Source: Diphasiastrum complanatum (taxonomy: Eukaryota > Streptophyta > Lycopodiopsida > Lycopodiales > Lycopodiaceae). Taken from it: DNA of 64,000 nucleotides. Below are positions 23,030-34,412 of this stretch, in pieces. The notes under the pieces were generated by a model that saw nothing but the letters and a program-made list of their open reading frames with translations, did not search any database and had not been told where the DNA came from. Within the stretch, counting starts at the first letter, position 1. Every line of letters begins with the position of its first letter. The DNA is taken from positions 21,198,349-21,262,348 of the forward strand of contig CM055109.1 in assembly GCA_029204225.1 (NCBI GenBank). The letters run 5' to 3'. The position numbers and the translations under genes were made by a program.

Positions 23030-23227
23030 TGTAGAGATTAGGTTTAGAGCGCATACATAATCACTCTTCATCTATACTCCTTTTGATGACAGGTGGTTTT
23101 TTTTGCCGAAAGGGATATAAATGCAGGTGAAGAAATAACATACGACTATCATTTCAATTATGAAAAGGATGGAGATAAAATTCCATGTTTATGTGGATCA
23201 GAGAAATGCAGGAAATTTTTAAATTAA
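1187..23227 (+). CDS. Trithorax/ATX-type SET-domain histone-lysine N-methyltransferase, 3' part (seven exons, partial)
   Basis: Joined exons 1187-1282, 9819-9992, 10109-10288, 21846-21956, 22175-22357, 22868-22912 and 23093-23227 give 924 nt, 307 codons plus TAA, with every junction in phase 0. In order the protein shows the second half of an ePHD (CSICKRQGGSCIQC, then FHVWCAHEK, then GKCMIH), a linker with basic and polar residues, a SET domain (EYIGEIVG, YLFRID, DATRKGG, FVNHSC, then PNC, EEITYDYHF) and a post-SET CxCxxxxC (CLCGSEKC). The family transfers methyl groups from S-adenosylmethionine to histone H3, usually K4, in nuclear COMPASS-like complexes. Catalytic NHSC and the late Tyr are present. 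The SAM-binding GxG is AxG (IHALGLY). The N-terminus lies upstream. Order and phase of seven exons across 22 kb argue for a real gene, not a pseudogene. The exact ATX subgroup is not resolved. Confidence 0.88.
1283..1931. other. Intron sequence with a short tandem duplication
   Basis: No gene is seen. Around 1620-1720 a segment of roughly 50 bp repeats side by side: tttagaaagtataaatag then ctttcatctgctctcatt, followed by cttcagaaagtataaatag then tttcatctgctctcatt. A phrase, gaagttatttggcaagg, is also doubled near 1416-1455. These look like replication-slippage duplications. Confidence 0.5.
1940..2281. mobile_element. hAT-type MITE (342 bp)
   Basis: The element begins CATAGTTGCATTC and ends AATGCAACCTTG, so the ends are inverted around GTTGCA. 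It is flanked by 8-bp near-identical target duplications, ACCGGGAC at 1932-1939 and ACTGGGAC at 2282-2289. The interior near both ends is packed with AAACGTTT, GTTTGAAAC and AAACGCGTTT palindromic units. There is no coding capacity. The ends match those of the autonomous hAT at 14693-19788, which suggests the same transposase mobilised it. Confidence 0.75.
2523..2774 (+). repeat. Left part of an older copia LTR split by a nested element
   Basis: It starts TGTTGAAATT. The matching end TTTCAACA is at 5835-5842, directly followed by a primer-binding site, so the LTR was cut by the insertion at 2775-5645. The rejoined LTR would be about 440 bp. No other full copy is visible in the window. Confidence 0.6.
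2775..3557 (-). repeat. 3' LTR of the 2.8-kb copia element
   Basis: 783 bp, TG...CA ends. It aligns along its length with 4850-5645, with a few substitutions and small indels. It serves as the 3' LTR because the element reads on the minus strand. Confidence 0.85.
3681..3866 (-). pseudogene. Copia RNase H C-terminal fragment
   Basis: The translation contains ILFCDNQSAIALSANPRFH followed by SKHIEIKYHYVR, the typical copia RNase H end (CDN.SAI, RSKHIEI). It lies between the gag fragment and the 3' LTR of the minus-strand element. The upstream catalytic part is deleted, so it is not functional. Confidence 0.85.
4129..4500 (-). pseudogene. Copia gag (UBN2-type) fragment
   Basis: 123 codons contain the gag helical core: AFALIILNISDTQ, TLKQVWDIMSSLY, then LRRKFFTLKM and VNQFTNLLQQM. 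This is the UBN2/retrotransposon gag pattern of plant copia elements, which forms virus-like particles. It ends before any zinc knuckle. The frame continues 5' only poorly, so the start codon is arbitrary. Confidence 0.75.
4850..5645 (-). repeat. 5' LTR of the 2.8-kb copia element
   Basis: 796 bp, TG...CA ends, the transcription-starting LTR for minus-strand reading. The primer-binding site is immediately internal to it (4838-4849). Confidence 0.85.
5651..6590 (+). pseudogene. Older copia remnant: LTR end, primer-binding site, broken integrase
   Basis: The LTR end TTTCAACA (to 5842) is followed by TGGTATCAAAGC (5843-5854), one base from the canonical initiator tRNA-Met site. Further on, frames with stops carry integrase pieces: KIKTLNSNGGAEY near 6260, the TPQQNGVAERK region scrambled near 6350-6390, and NVVDGKIPEEAFSGIKPK near 6490-6540. 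Gag and protease are not visible, so there is a large deletion. Confidence 0.65.
6600..6749. repeat. Direct repeat, left copy (~150 bp)
   Basis: The stretch from cccagctttagagta to gaagtgttggatg matches 7545-7695 at roughly 90 percent. The two copies bracket a solo LTR. It does not look like coding sequence. Confidence 0.75.
6750..7446 (-). mobile_element. Solo copia LTR (related to the LTR at 40911)
   Basis: It starts TGAAAGTACTGTAC and ends near ATTCTTCA. It matches the LTR at 40911-41532 in several blocks: GGACCATAAATGGATCT, AACAATCTATCA, CAGGCTGTAGTACGGCC, and AAATGAAACCCTAGCC then TAGATCCTAGAGT. It carries a CACACGTGTG palindrome near 6916. No internal domain is attached, so it is probably the product of LTR-LTR recombination. 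Confidence 0.65.
7545..7695. repeat. Direct repeat, right copy (~150 bp)
   Basis: Partner of 6600-6749, including the phrase gccttagccac and the closing agtgttggatg. Confidence 0.75.
7696..9818. other. Intron sequence without recognised gene
   Basis: Apart from the SINE-like head at 8321-8380 I see no domain on either strand. A short GAG/CTC run occurs at 9201-9220. The last 100 bases lead into the 3' splice site gcttgtag. Confidence 0.5.
8321..8380 (+). repeat. tRNA-like SINE head (Pol III A and B boxes)
   Basis: TGGTGTAGAGG (8328-8338) matches the A-box consensus TRGYNNARNGG. GAGTTCAAGTCC (8362-8373) matches the B box GWTCRANNC, 23 bases downstream. Between them CCCAGCTTGGG can form an anticodon-arm-like hairpin. 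Not a complete tRNA: no acceptor stem or CCA-side pairing is seen, so a tRNA-derived SINE is more likely. The tail is not delimited. Confidence 0.4.
9819..9992 (+). CDS. SET gene exon: end of ePHD and linker
   Basis: 58 codons from acceptor gcttgtag. It opens GLLQTEVVDRESGHVG and supplies the last zinc ligands in FYGKCMIHG. The donor is AG followed by gcaagt, a GC-AG intron. Using ctgcag at 9825-9830 as acceptor would lose four codons but keep frame. The longer form fits the ePHD spacing better. Confidence 0.8.
9993..10108 (+). other. 116-bp GC-AG intron of the SET gene
   Basis: Donor gcaagt and acceptor gtctgcag. No GT donor nearby keeps the frame, and reading through gives unrelated residues. 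GC-AG introns are a minor but normal class spliced by the major spliceosome. Confidence 0.7.
10109..10288 (+). CDS. SET gene exon: linker between ePHD and SET
   Basis: 60 codons from GYNGRQTLEEKAAFRH to PPNSDIKIDHR, with donor gtatgt. It contains a predicted helical stretch (LEEKAAFRHQLAICG), an INAWMRINER segment and a basic patch. Phase 0 on both sides. It corresponds in position to the linker of plant ATX-like proteins. I cannot assign a named domain. Confidence 0.75.
10692..10912 (+). pseudogene. LINE-like ORF2 C-terminal (zf-RVT-like) fragment, copy 1
   Basis: WLAIEIGRFQGTPREERICQ then PC is the R-I-C-x-x-C motif that follows the reverse transcriptase in many non-LTR retrotransposons. 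After frameshifts, IIAYEDPRCVAPMVREM aligns with copy 2. Several stops make it non-functional. Confidence 0.5.
10931..12132. other. Intron sequence with repeated pyrimidine module
   Basis: Two side-by-side modules share CCATGGTT, CGCTTGA or TGCTTGA, then CTTATATGCCTTTTGGCATGG and a tail of CT or CTTT repeats (11320-11415 and 11500-11600). TGCCTTTTGGCA is an inverted repeat. Short open frames exist on both strands, but none shows a known domain. Confidence 0.45.
12133..12420 (+). pseudogene. LINE-like ORF2 C-terminal (zf-RVT-like) fragment, copy 2
   Basis: The frame reads GIPREDRIC, then a stop, then MCSLGEAEYEKHLIFRC and PIYYEIHEKYYCLF, with SLIAYEDLRCVAPLLRD. The C..C, E..H..F.C arrangement is the zinc-binding tail of LINE reverse transcriptases. 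One internal TAG replaces the residue between RIC and MC. Better preserved than copy 1. Confidence 0.55.
12421..13372. other. Unassigned sequence, host of the MITE insertions
   Basis: No open frame or known domain. The same kind of sequence resumes at 13823-13998, 14609-14684 and 19797-20640, so all three hAT-type elements jumped into one block. The block may itself be a non-coding retroelement relic. I found no borders. Confidence 0.4.
13381..13814. mobile_element. hAT-type MITE (434 bp)
   Basis: Starts CTCAGTTGCAGCGG and ends GGCCTGCATCTTTG. Perfect 8-bp target duplications CTCTCAAT lie at 13373-13380 and 13815-13822. The left subterminal part has GCGGATCGCGATCCGC and further GATCC units. 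The right part has TTCCGGAA and TTCCGGG units. The interior shares TTTCACATGATACCCATATT with the MITE at 14007-14600. No coding capacity. Confidence 0.85.
14007..14600. mobile_element. hAT-type MITE (594 bp)
   Basis: Starts CTGAGTTGCAGCGG and ends ACTGCAACCTTG, with perfect 8-bp duplications TTCCTAAT at 13999-14006 and 14601-14608. It shares both ends and an interior block with the MITE at 13381. In the interior two copies of AACCATCTACTGATGTCCAG lie close together near 14363-14408, a recent small duplication. Confidence 0.85.
14693..14790. repeat. Left terminal and subterminal repeats of the hAT element
   Basis: After the CATAGTTGCAGCG terminus come units of ATTCGCG, AATCGCGAT and GAATCG. 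Such subterminal arrays are the usual binding sites for hAT transposase BED domains. The opposite end (19712-19788) is richer in the same units. Confidence 0.8.
14806..15303. other. 3' non-coding part of the hAT element, with CT tract
   Basis: It follows the end of the transposase reading frame on the minus strand. It holds a CT microsatellite at about 15099-15132 and no domain. The phrase caatatgggtatcag is the complement of a block also present in both MITEs, linking them to this end. Confidence 0.55.
15304..15982 (-). other. Possible C-terminal extension of the hAT transposase beyond a TAG
   Basis: Directly after the TAG at 15983-15985 the same frame stays open for 182 codons to about 15437. 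It encodes a Glu/Asp-rich stretch (EEEEWVEGDTEEDEE) and an AT-hook-like RRPRGRPRGSRRGG. One frame over, the reading continues to an acidic Ser/Asp tail ending SYHDSDEP and a TAG at 15304-15306. The TAG and the shift in an AG-rich run may be recent lesions, or the real protein may stop at the TAG. Confidence 0.5.
15983..18836 (-). CDS. hAT transposase (BED zinc finger, DUF659, C-terminal dimerisation)
   Basis: Exons on the minus strand are 18836-17839, 17746-17401, 17303-16897, 16798-16629, 16519-16182 and 16063-15983. All introns are GT-AG and phases match, giving 779 codons plus TAG. Residues about 28-66 form a BED finger (WRCLHCGGHF, then RAHLL, then GISDC). A Gly/Ser/Ala-rich spacer holds repeats of GPSTSRAGHG type. 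The core shows ILSDGW (first Asp), VVTDNASNYK (second Asp), CAAHCIDL, and late ERNWSTW with KRNRLS (Glu and dimerisation region). It excises and reinserts DNA with hAT ends. Start chosen as the first Met before the BED finger. Possibly still active, or able to move the MITEs nearby. Confidence 0.9.
18848..19711. promoter_or_regulatory. 5' non-coding region of the hAT transposase
   Basis: This 0.86-kb stretch lies between the transposase start and the right terminal array, so the promoter should be here. I see no clear TATA box in the minus orientation close to the ATG. A GCGCCCC block and direct repeats of ggcgtgaa/gtgtgggc type occur near 19100-19420. Function is inferred from position. Confidence 0.4.
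19712..19788. repeat. Right terminal and subterminal array of the hAT element
   Basis: It holds at least five overlapping GAATCGCGATTC-type palindromes ending in CGCTGCAACTATG. Self-complementarity is strong, so the single strand would fold into hairpins. Together with the left array it defines the element. Confidence 0.85.
19797..21845. other. Intron sequence without recognised gene
   Basis: The first 840 bases continue the block interrupted by the hAT elements. From about 20640 the composition changes. Near 20890-21000 a short open stretch is rich in acidic residues (DVVEIRSEDEEDIPT) and then stops. I cannot assign it. The remainder is AT-rich and leads to the 3' splice site. Confidence 0.4.
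21846..21956 (+). CDS. SET gene exon: start of SET domain
   Basis: 37 codons beginning EYTRFKQEQGWRRLAVYKSG and ending TILKGEM, flanked by tgactacag and gtatgt. SGIHALGLYT is the first SET motif; most relatives have HGxG where this has HALG. Donor falls exactly before VVEYIGE. Confidence 0.85.
22175..22357 (+). CDS. SET gene exon: SET core
   Basis: 61 codons from VVEYIGEIVGLRVADKRE to FVNHSCL, with acceptor cttatag and donor gtaaag. It includes YLFRIDKESIIDATRKGG and the catalytic/SAM-binding NHSC. This is the best-conserved exon in the gene. Confidence 0.9.
22868..22912 (+). CDS. SET gene micro-exon (15 codons)
   Basis: PNCVAKVICVKNQKK between actgcag and gtatgt. It completes NHSCLPNC exactly across the junction, which fixes both borders although the exon is only 45 bp. 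Confidence 0.85.
22964..23028. repeat. CT microsatellite in the last SET intron
   Basis: About 65 bp of uninterrupted CT within the 180-bp intron 22913-23092. It makes up over a third of the intron and lies upstream of the 3' splice site, where it may act as an extended pyrimidine tract. Confidence 0.95.
23093..23227 (+). CDS. SET gene last exon: SET end and post-SET
   Basis: 44 codons plus TAA from VVFFAERDINAGEEITYDYH to CRKFLN. It carries the catalytic-site Tyr (TYDYHF) and the post-SET cysteines in CLCGSEKC, which with NHSC form the zinc-bound lid. The 3' UTR follows, with no certain polyadenylation signal chosen. Confidence 0.9.
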   Translation: MVFFAERDINAGEEITYDYHFNYEKDGDKIPCLCGSEKCRKFLN

Positions 23228-24600
23228 TTTGTAATGACAGGTGACATGATATGCCCTTCGCTGTATTGTAGCAACATCGAAGATAGTGTGCAGATACAGC
23301 CTTGAACTTTCATCTCATCTCTATGATGAATTCAATGTTCATCTTTTTCGTAGAGGGCAGTTTGACACTGCGATAGTTTTGTAGCACTATTCTTTGTTTT
23401 AGACAAGAGGATATAACTGCTGGCTGGTGTCTCTGAGATGCTAAGATGCCTACGAGAAAAAGCTAGTTTTCTTGCAGCGTTCTTTCTCACATTGCAAATC
23501 TTATGTTGCAGAAAGCTCGTTGTTCAATGTTGAACTGTACAAAAAAGTGTGCATGTTTCTTGCTGTATCCATGTTTGATACAGTTCTGAGTGAAATACAA
23601 AGCAATCTCTTTTCGATCAAGAACCTTGTCATTTGGAAAGTGTTCTGACTCTTTGCTCTAGAAATATATGCTGCTTTTTTTTTATCTGATCCTAAATGGT
23701 AGTTCTTCAAGCATGTGATGGCATTGTCACAGAAATTCGAGACGGAGGGAGGGAGGGGGATTTTGAGAATTGCCACATGTAAGTGAAATTTTGGAGAGTG
23801 CAAACATCGTAGAATACAGAATCTGTTGTTGTATATGAATGGATCTGTAGTAATCACCTTGAAGAGTGGATGCATCTCGACAACAGAAATCTAATGTATT
23901 AGTTGGGCACTTTAGCCAAGTAAATGGAGGGGTACAGTGCTTGTGTTTCAAGCATTATAAGGCTCACTTGGGAGAGTAAGCAGTCTTAAAAATAACTAAG
24001 ATCTTCTGCTTCTCTCTGGAAGCTATTTTGGAAGTTAGATGTAAGCTTTCTAGGCACTCAATCAAGTGCCATTTAGATGATATATTTATTAGCTTCCATG
24101 ACTCTCTGAGGGTTCTATTTGCTGCTTTGAAGCTTTTCTGGAAAGTAATATGTGGGGGGTGGTTCATGATACTGTCAGGGTGCTAAATCATTACCTTTGC
24201 ACAAATATCCAAACATTGTATGTCACGCTGGTGGATATGCTCAATGAAAAAGAATATGTCTAGAGCAGGCCTAATGAGTAATATATGGCTGGAACAAAGA
24301 CTCTTATGACTCAACAAAGATTAAAGATAACCGTTTTGCAAAGAATGTCTTTGTGATCCGAGTAAACAGAGCCATAATAATTAGTCTAATTTCAATTTTT
24401 CTTGTGCATAAATAAAACCATCATCCCGAATGTTTGCTAAAATATAGAAAAGAAACCATATGAACAACATTTGTTGACACAATTAGGCTTTGACAATCAC
24501 ATTTTGAGGTTCATAATGAAGGGTCCAATCACATTGTAAGGTTCACCACGTGCTAATTACGGTAGAAACTCAAGCTCTTATTATATATGCTTGATGGAGA
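23228..24600. other. 3' UTR and intergenic sequence
   Basis: The first few hundred bases should be SET-gene 3' UTR. No domain is found on either strand. The open frame at 23501-23875 (minus) shows no family features. Confidence 0.45.
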
Positions 24601-25400
24601 GCTCATTGTACATACTTTTGGAAGATAGAATTTTGAAGTCATTGAAATCTCTTGTAGTAGAAACCCGAGAGCAAGGATTTTTTCTCTTTCTGAAATGCCT
24701 TGTATTCTCACAAGTGGTTAGGCCTAATGAAAATACTTCATTTTTTCACTTATGAACTTGTTTCTTGCTTGTCTTTGATGATTGATCTCTATGTGTACAA
24801 GAGCTCTTGCCAAGATCCAAAGGCAGTTTGATAGCCATCTAAAATTCGAGTCTGATCATCATAGCTTTGATAGTGTGCAATTTTTCATGCATGTAGATCT
24901 TGGTAGATCTTTTTGAGATCTTAAAATGCAAGTTTTAACAATCTTTTTTTAACCTACTCCTAAAGTCTACCCCTAATTTAGATGCATGCAATCAAATTGC
25001 ACATCTCCAAAATCCCTAGATTCAAGAAAATTTATTCTAACTTATGGAAATTTGCCAAATGGCCTTATCTTCTCATGAGATTTGGTACTAGCCTACCTAG
25101 GCTTATTCACACAGGAATAGGCTCCTCACGTGTGGAATCACTCTTATGTACAATAAAATTTCATATAATAAGCTTTTTTAAAATGAGTTATAGTTGCATG
25201 CATGTACCATGCAAAGAAAATCAGCCAAAATAGCTCATTGTGTTGTTGACCTCTTACTATGGATCAATTTATATTTGTAAGGCCCTACACAAAAATAGAT
25301 AGACTACTCAAAAGAATCAAAATTTTCATGCTAGAGTCCATCTCTATAAATGTATTAGGTCGTGCTCCTAGCTAGTCTCCTTACACAATGTTTGTCTACC
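24600..25400 (-). repeat. LTR-like relic with G-box pair
   Basis: At 25106-25137 the order TTCACACAGGAATAGGCTCC then TCACGTGTGGAA is the complement of the module in the copia LTRs at 34.4, 38.3 and 43.1 kb. Surrounding words such as tggaaatttgccaaatggcc also echo those LTRs. Borders were not found, so extent is approximate. Confidence 0.35.
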
Positions 25401-25835
25401 CTTTAGCATGATAGCTATTGATTGACAAGTTGTCCCAAAATCGTAAATCCTTGGAATCTGCTATTGGTAAAATGGTCTCAAAAATAAAAAAAAATATTTT
25501 TATTAACACATGCAAAATTGCTTCCAAAAAGGCTAATTTTATCATAGAGCGAACTCTTATCTGGGTTTTTGATGGTGATGAAATTTTGTTTGTTGCCTCT
25601 AATGTGCCAATGTGCAACCATGTTGTGATTGGCACTTACTAGCAGCCCTGATAAATGTTCACATGTTTTTGTTCTAAAACTTAAGGATTGATTGATCCCA
25701 TGTTTTGAGAATACCGATCGTACTTTATAAATTAATCTCAACAATTTGCTTCTTCTAGTAGTGATATTCATCTACATTTGTGCTTGACATAATATAGTTA
25801 GAATAAGTTCAATGAATAGCAATGACACCTAGTTA

Positions 25836-26275
25836 TTCTCTTGTGTTATGGATTTTCCAATGCTCTATTAAAGCGTGCCATTCTTGTCATTTGCTATATT
25901 CATTGGAGAAGGATCCATCTCTTGGGTCTTGAAGAAGCAGGACTTCTTCAGGACTTCATATCTCTCTCATCCATTGCAGTTGAGTACAAAGCACTCACCA
26001 CTACTACCAAAGAGATTCTTTGGATCAGACGACTTTTGGTGGAGCTCCAATGCAACAAATCTAAAGACGTTCCATCATTAGGTGTGACAATCTTTTAGCC
26101 CAAGCCCTTGCTTCAAATCCTATCTTTCATGCAATAGCAAGCACATTGAGGTGGCACGTCATTTTGTGAGAGAAAGTCTGCAAGCAAAAGACATCATCTT
26201 GGAGCATGTGGGCACATCTCTTCTCATTAAACCATTGTTTAAAGCTTCTTTCAATAAGTTTAGATCAGCCTGAGG
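25836..26275 (+). pseudogene. Copia RNase H relic
   Basis: Across frameshifts the stretch reads FIGEGSISWVLKKQDFF, SSIAVEYKALTTTTKEILW, IRRLLVELQCNKS and ASNPIFHA, the standard copia RNase H order. It ends near 26275, before a GA-rich segment. No LTR border is certain. Confidence 0.7.
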
Positions 26276-29285
<3,010 letters not shown>

Positions 29286-29679
29286 TGGTATCAGAGTCAA
29301 TGCAACAAACGAAATTTAAACATTATATCTGTTTTTCCAATCTGCTAATGAAGACAACAATAATCCAGAAATTCTTAATTCAGAATCTGTATATAGAGTG
29401 CTGTACAATGGAAGTTTTTTTGACTCAGAACATAGCTTTAGCAAATTTGGTCTTTCATACAAAGTGCTGACGAAGTGTTGCCAAGAAAATTCAGCTGGGG
29501 ATTGTGTCAGCATCTTTGTCCTAAAAGGATCATGTTGATTCTACATTACCATCATGCTCACATTATTCAATCTTAGGAGGCAATGTCAATAAAGTCCATA
29601 TGAGTGCTAGCGAGGTAGGACAGGTTCAGACCATCGCACTCCACTGATTAGCGAATCAGTGAGGCACATCAGCGAGGAT

Positions 29680-30004
29680 TCACAAATGCAATAGCTCTCT
29701 CACTGCTATTTCTATCTCAGCACTCTCTTCAACATCATCTCTTCTCGTCTGCAACTTCACACCGACCTTGAGATGCTCTATCACTACCATGTTGATCAGG
29801 TGTTGCTCTACGAACTGAGGTAGTGTCAAAATTGGCTCCCCGTTGCAGATGCTCTCAAGGGTGGAATTTCAAACGTAGTAGCTCATGACCATGGAAGGAT
29901 GAGAGAGGATGCCCAGCTGTGGCACCCAAGTGGAAATGATCAGGCCACGGTTATAAGTTCAAGAAAGGAAACCTTCTGGAAGGTCTGTGGCTTCTGTTGC
30001 AAAT
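29680..30004 (-). pseudogene. UDP-glycosyltransferase pseudogene fragment (PSPG region)
   Basis: On the minus strand the frame reads LPEGFLS, stop, TYNRGLIISTWVPQLGILSH then PSMVMSYYV, stop, NSTLESICNGEPILTLPQF, VEQHLINMVVIEHLKVGV and REDVEESAEIEIAVRELL. This is the plant secondary-product glycosyltransferase box. Family members transfer sugars from UDP-sugars to small molecules in the cytosol. The HCGW sugar-binding motif is missing (its place is taken by YYV and a stop) and two in-frame TGA codons occur, so it is dead. No other UGT part is seen nearby. Confidence 0.8.
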
Positions 30005-30090
30005 GGTGGTAGTTTTTGCTTCTTTCAACAATTTCGTACCGAATTGCTGCAGATGGTGGTAGTTTCTGCTCCTTCCAACAATTTCATATA
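30004..30090. repeat. 50-bp tandem duplication
   Basis: ATGGTGGTAGTTT then TGCTTCTTTCAACAATTTC begins at 30004 and again, slightly changed, at 30054. It borders the glycosyltransferase relic. Confidence 0.75.
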
Positions 30091-30099
30091 TTCCTCTAT

Positions 30100-30340
30100 T
30101 CTATTTCTTTGAGCATTGAATCGCTCTGCCTTCAACTGCAATTGTTTTTTTTCGCTCCAGCTCCTTTTGCTTGCGTTTCTCCTTTTCCTCTCTCTCCTTC
30201 ATCTTTCGCTATTGCCTTTCTTTATGCCTAGCTTCTCGCTCATTCGACTCCTACTCCTCCTTCAGATCCAACTGCTTTTGTATCCATTCGTCTCTTTTTA
30301 TTCCCTTGTTATGAGTCTTTCCTATTTTTTCTGTTCTTAG
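30100..30340. other. Pyrimidine-rich tract
   Basis: Strongly CT-biased on the plus strand. The minus strand reads as a Lys/Arg/Glu-rich run (EKKQLQLKAERFNAQRN), which may be a coiled-coil piece of a lost gene or just composition. No family recognised. Confidence 0.35.
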
Positions 30341-30906
30341 TTCTCTATGGAATGCCTCGCCTTCCTTCACGTCTTCTCAATGTAGAGCTGCCTTCAAAAT
30401 ATCGAGCAGTGAATCCACACAAATCGCTTGAACAAATAGTGTGTGTGGCGCGTGCCCATGACCGTGAGAGAGACCATGATCATGAGAGAAATAGAGGGAA
30501 CATAAAATTTGAATTTGTGGAGGTGGGCCCGGCCTATGAAATATGTATTGGAAAGAGGGCATACATCCTCCTCTCACACATACATACACATGCATGTGTC
30601 CAAAAAAACCTCCTCCTCTTACATGCATGCATGGGGAGGAGGACCATACATGCTAATAATAAAACAAATTGAAACAACACAAACTCACCGGTAAACTCAC
30701 TCTAAGCTTAAGTGGAAACAAGCAATTGCTCGCTCTCTTTTTTTTGAATATTTTTGTCACATGCACAAGCAATTAAAAAATAACACTATATTACACAATT
30801 GAACCATGATTATAAGCAAATTCAAACATACAACTACCATCAAACACTATCTAGTCATCTACTACTCTAAATCTTAATCAAAACACACTCACGCACATAC
30901 ACACCC

Positions 30907-32370
<1,464 letters not shown>

Positions 32371-32419
32371 AAATCTGCAAAAAAACAAAGTGAGAGAGAA
32401 GGCGCTGGATCGCGCGAAT

Positions 32420-32650
32420 TCGAAGATTGAAACAGACGTCGGAATCCGACGTTTGTGCCCACTCAGGCCCGGAGAACAAGTGCCAGATGTCGTGGATAGG
32501 CTTTGAAAAATTGGTTGCCGCCCATATTTCTCAATCGTCGGACTCTGATTTTAAGATTTTTTACTGGGACGTCGGACTTCGACTTGTCGGATTGCGATGG
32601 ATTATGAAATTTTTGAGCATACGTCAGACGCCCACGTCGAAATTTGTGCG
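32420..32650. repeat. GTCGGA/TCCGAC-rich tract, copy 1
   Basis: Many GTCGGA, ACGTCGGA and complementary words in about 230 bp, for example CGTCGGAATCCGACG as a perfect inverted repeat near 32439. The same vocabulary recurs at 39695-40115. It may be the subterminal region of a DNA transposon. No target duplication was found. Confidence 0.5.
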
Positions 32651-32799
32651 ATATGTTATTGTGTTCATTCTAGGAATATAAGTCATAAGAGGATTGGATT
32701 TTAGCTTCATATGTCAATCTAAATATGCTACATCCATCCTAGATAGATTTGGGATGAAAAGGAGACTCCAGTGGATGTAAAAGCATCTATAAGTGGTGA

Positions 32800-33540
32800 C
32801 GAAACATGCTTTAAAGACAACCCAAAATAGAAAGTTTGATCCAAGTGTCAAAATTGCATGATGATGACAAGGCATCCTCACACGTGTCAGATCTGATGCG
32901 TCTCTATGGAAGGCTTATAGGGTCCTTAATTTATTTGACTATAACTAGACTAGATCTTAGTTATAATGTTGGAAAGTTAAGCCAATATATTCAATGTCCT
33001 CTTGTGTCACATTGGAAGATGGCCAAAAGAGTCCTAAGGTATATCTCATCAACTAGAAATTTTGACATACTCTACAAAGGGACTAATCTTGGCTTAAGAT
33101 CCTCTAGTGACTCAAATTTTGCAGGTGACAAGTGGATCAAACATCTACAAGTGCATTTGCTGCATTTCTTTGCGATGGAGTAGTATCATGGCTTTCAAAG
33201 AAGCAAGATTACTATTTCATTGTCTTGACATCAACATGCAAGGAGGTCTTATGGCTCAAAAGGTTATTGGTGGAGCTTCAAGTTATGGAGGCCGAGGAGG
33301 TACCTATGATCTATTGTGATAGCCAATCAGCCCAATCACTTGCTACCAATCCCACTTTTCATACAAGGAACAAGCATATCAAGATTGCTCATCATTTTGT
33401 GAAAGAGAGGTGCAAGCCAAAGAAATCAAGCTCCAATACGTGTATTCATCGAATTGCTTAGCTGATTTGTTCACTAAATCCTTGCTCAAGGATTCTTTTA
33501 TTAAGCTAAGATCATTACTTGGAGTAATTAATAAATGTAC
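32800..33540 (+). pseudogene. Copia reverse transcriptase C-terminus and RNase H relic
   Basis: LYGRLIGSLIYLTITRLDLS then YNVGKLSQYIQCPLVSHWKM is the region just after the RT active site. After one frameshift near 33130, CDGVVSWLSKKQD, VLWLKRLLVELQVMEAEE and IYCDSQSAQSLATNPTFH with RNKHIKIAHHF form RNase H. Close relative of the minus-strand element at 41.5-43.0 kb. No RT catalytic core is left. Confidence 0.85.
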
Positions 33541-33568
33541 CTGGTTTCCAAAGCTAGATTCGAGGAGT

Positions 33569-34245
33569 TGAAAAATCGTCAAATTTGGAAATCCAGCTTG
33601 ATTAAACCATGTAAATGTGTACATTGATGGGTCCCACACATGCGAGTCTATGTTACCATGTGAGAATCTACTCTAGAATTGGTTAGATCATGTTCATAGG
33701 GTTGGTCAAGTTTGTTTGGTGACGATTCCTAGATTATAGGACCAAATCCGTAAAATTATGGAGCTGGTTGATCAACCTAGCCATCAACATGACAAAACTC
33801 AAGGGTTAGGCTAGATTGGCAAATTAGAACAAAAATGCTCAATCATCTTCCTTATTACGTGCTTTATTTTCACCTAACTCAAGGTGGGGAAGAGCTTGTG
33901 TACATACAATCATCTCTCCATATTTATGCCTTAGAATTTTTTGAGAGCCATTGGAAATCTCGACCTTCTACACTATGTGCATTGTGTTTTTGTGATCTAA
34001 GTGAAAACTAAGCATAATTTACTTCCTTCTCTGCTTATTTGTCGTACTGAAGGTCGCACCACACGTGTGGGGGTCAGATCTTCATGATGATCAATGATTT
34101 TTAACTGCTCTTGATTGATGTGTGTAGAATTGCCAATCTAGATCAAGTTTTTTGTCATCTAGTTTGCATTTGAAAGTTAATCACTCAATTCCTCTTGGAA
34201 GTTGTTAATAGGCTCACTTAAGGTCCAAAGTACAATACTTTAACA
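33569..34245 (+). repeat. Copia LTR, degenerate (3' of the RNase H relic)
   Basis: It follows the purine run GAGGAG and starts TGAAAAATCG, as the LTR at 40911-41532 does in reverse. It ends AGTACAATACTTTAACA. It contains CACACGTGTGG near 34073. A gag-like piece (SIEDYVENFVAKILVM) follows at 34260-34330. Confidence 0.55.
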
Positions 34246-34412
34246 AAATCCATGAAAGAGCATCTATAGAAGATTATGTAGAGAATTTTGTAGCTAAGAT
34301 TTTGGTAATGATGACAATTTTAAAAGCCAAGAACATTACCATGAACAATGGTTGAGTAAAGAGTCCATTTGGCATACTCCATGTTTAATTATTAGGTTTT
34401 GGATGAGATTAA

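Noticed and set aside
23501-23875. 124-codon minus-strand frame after the SET gene
   Set aside because: No recognisable features, and it overlaps the probable 3' UTR and downstream sequence of the SET gene.
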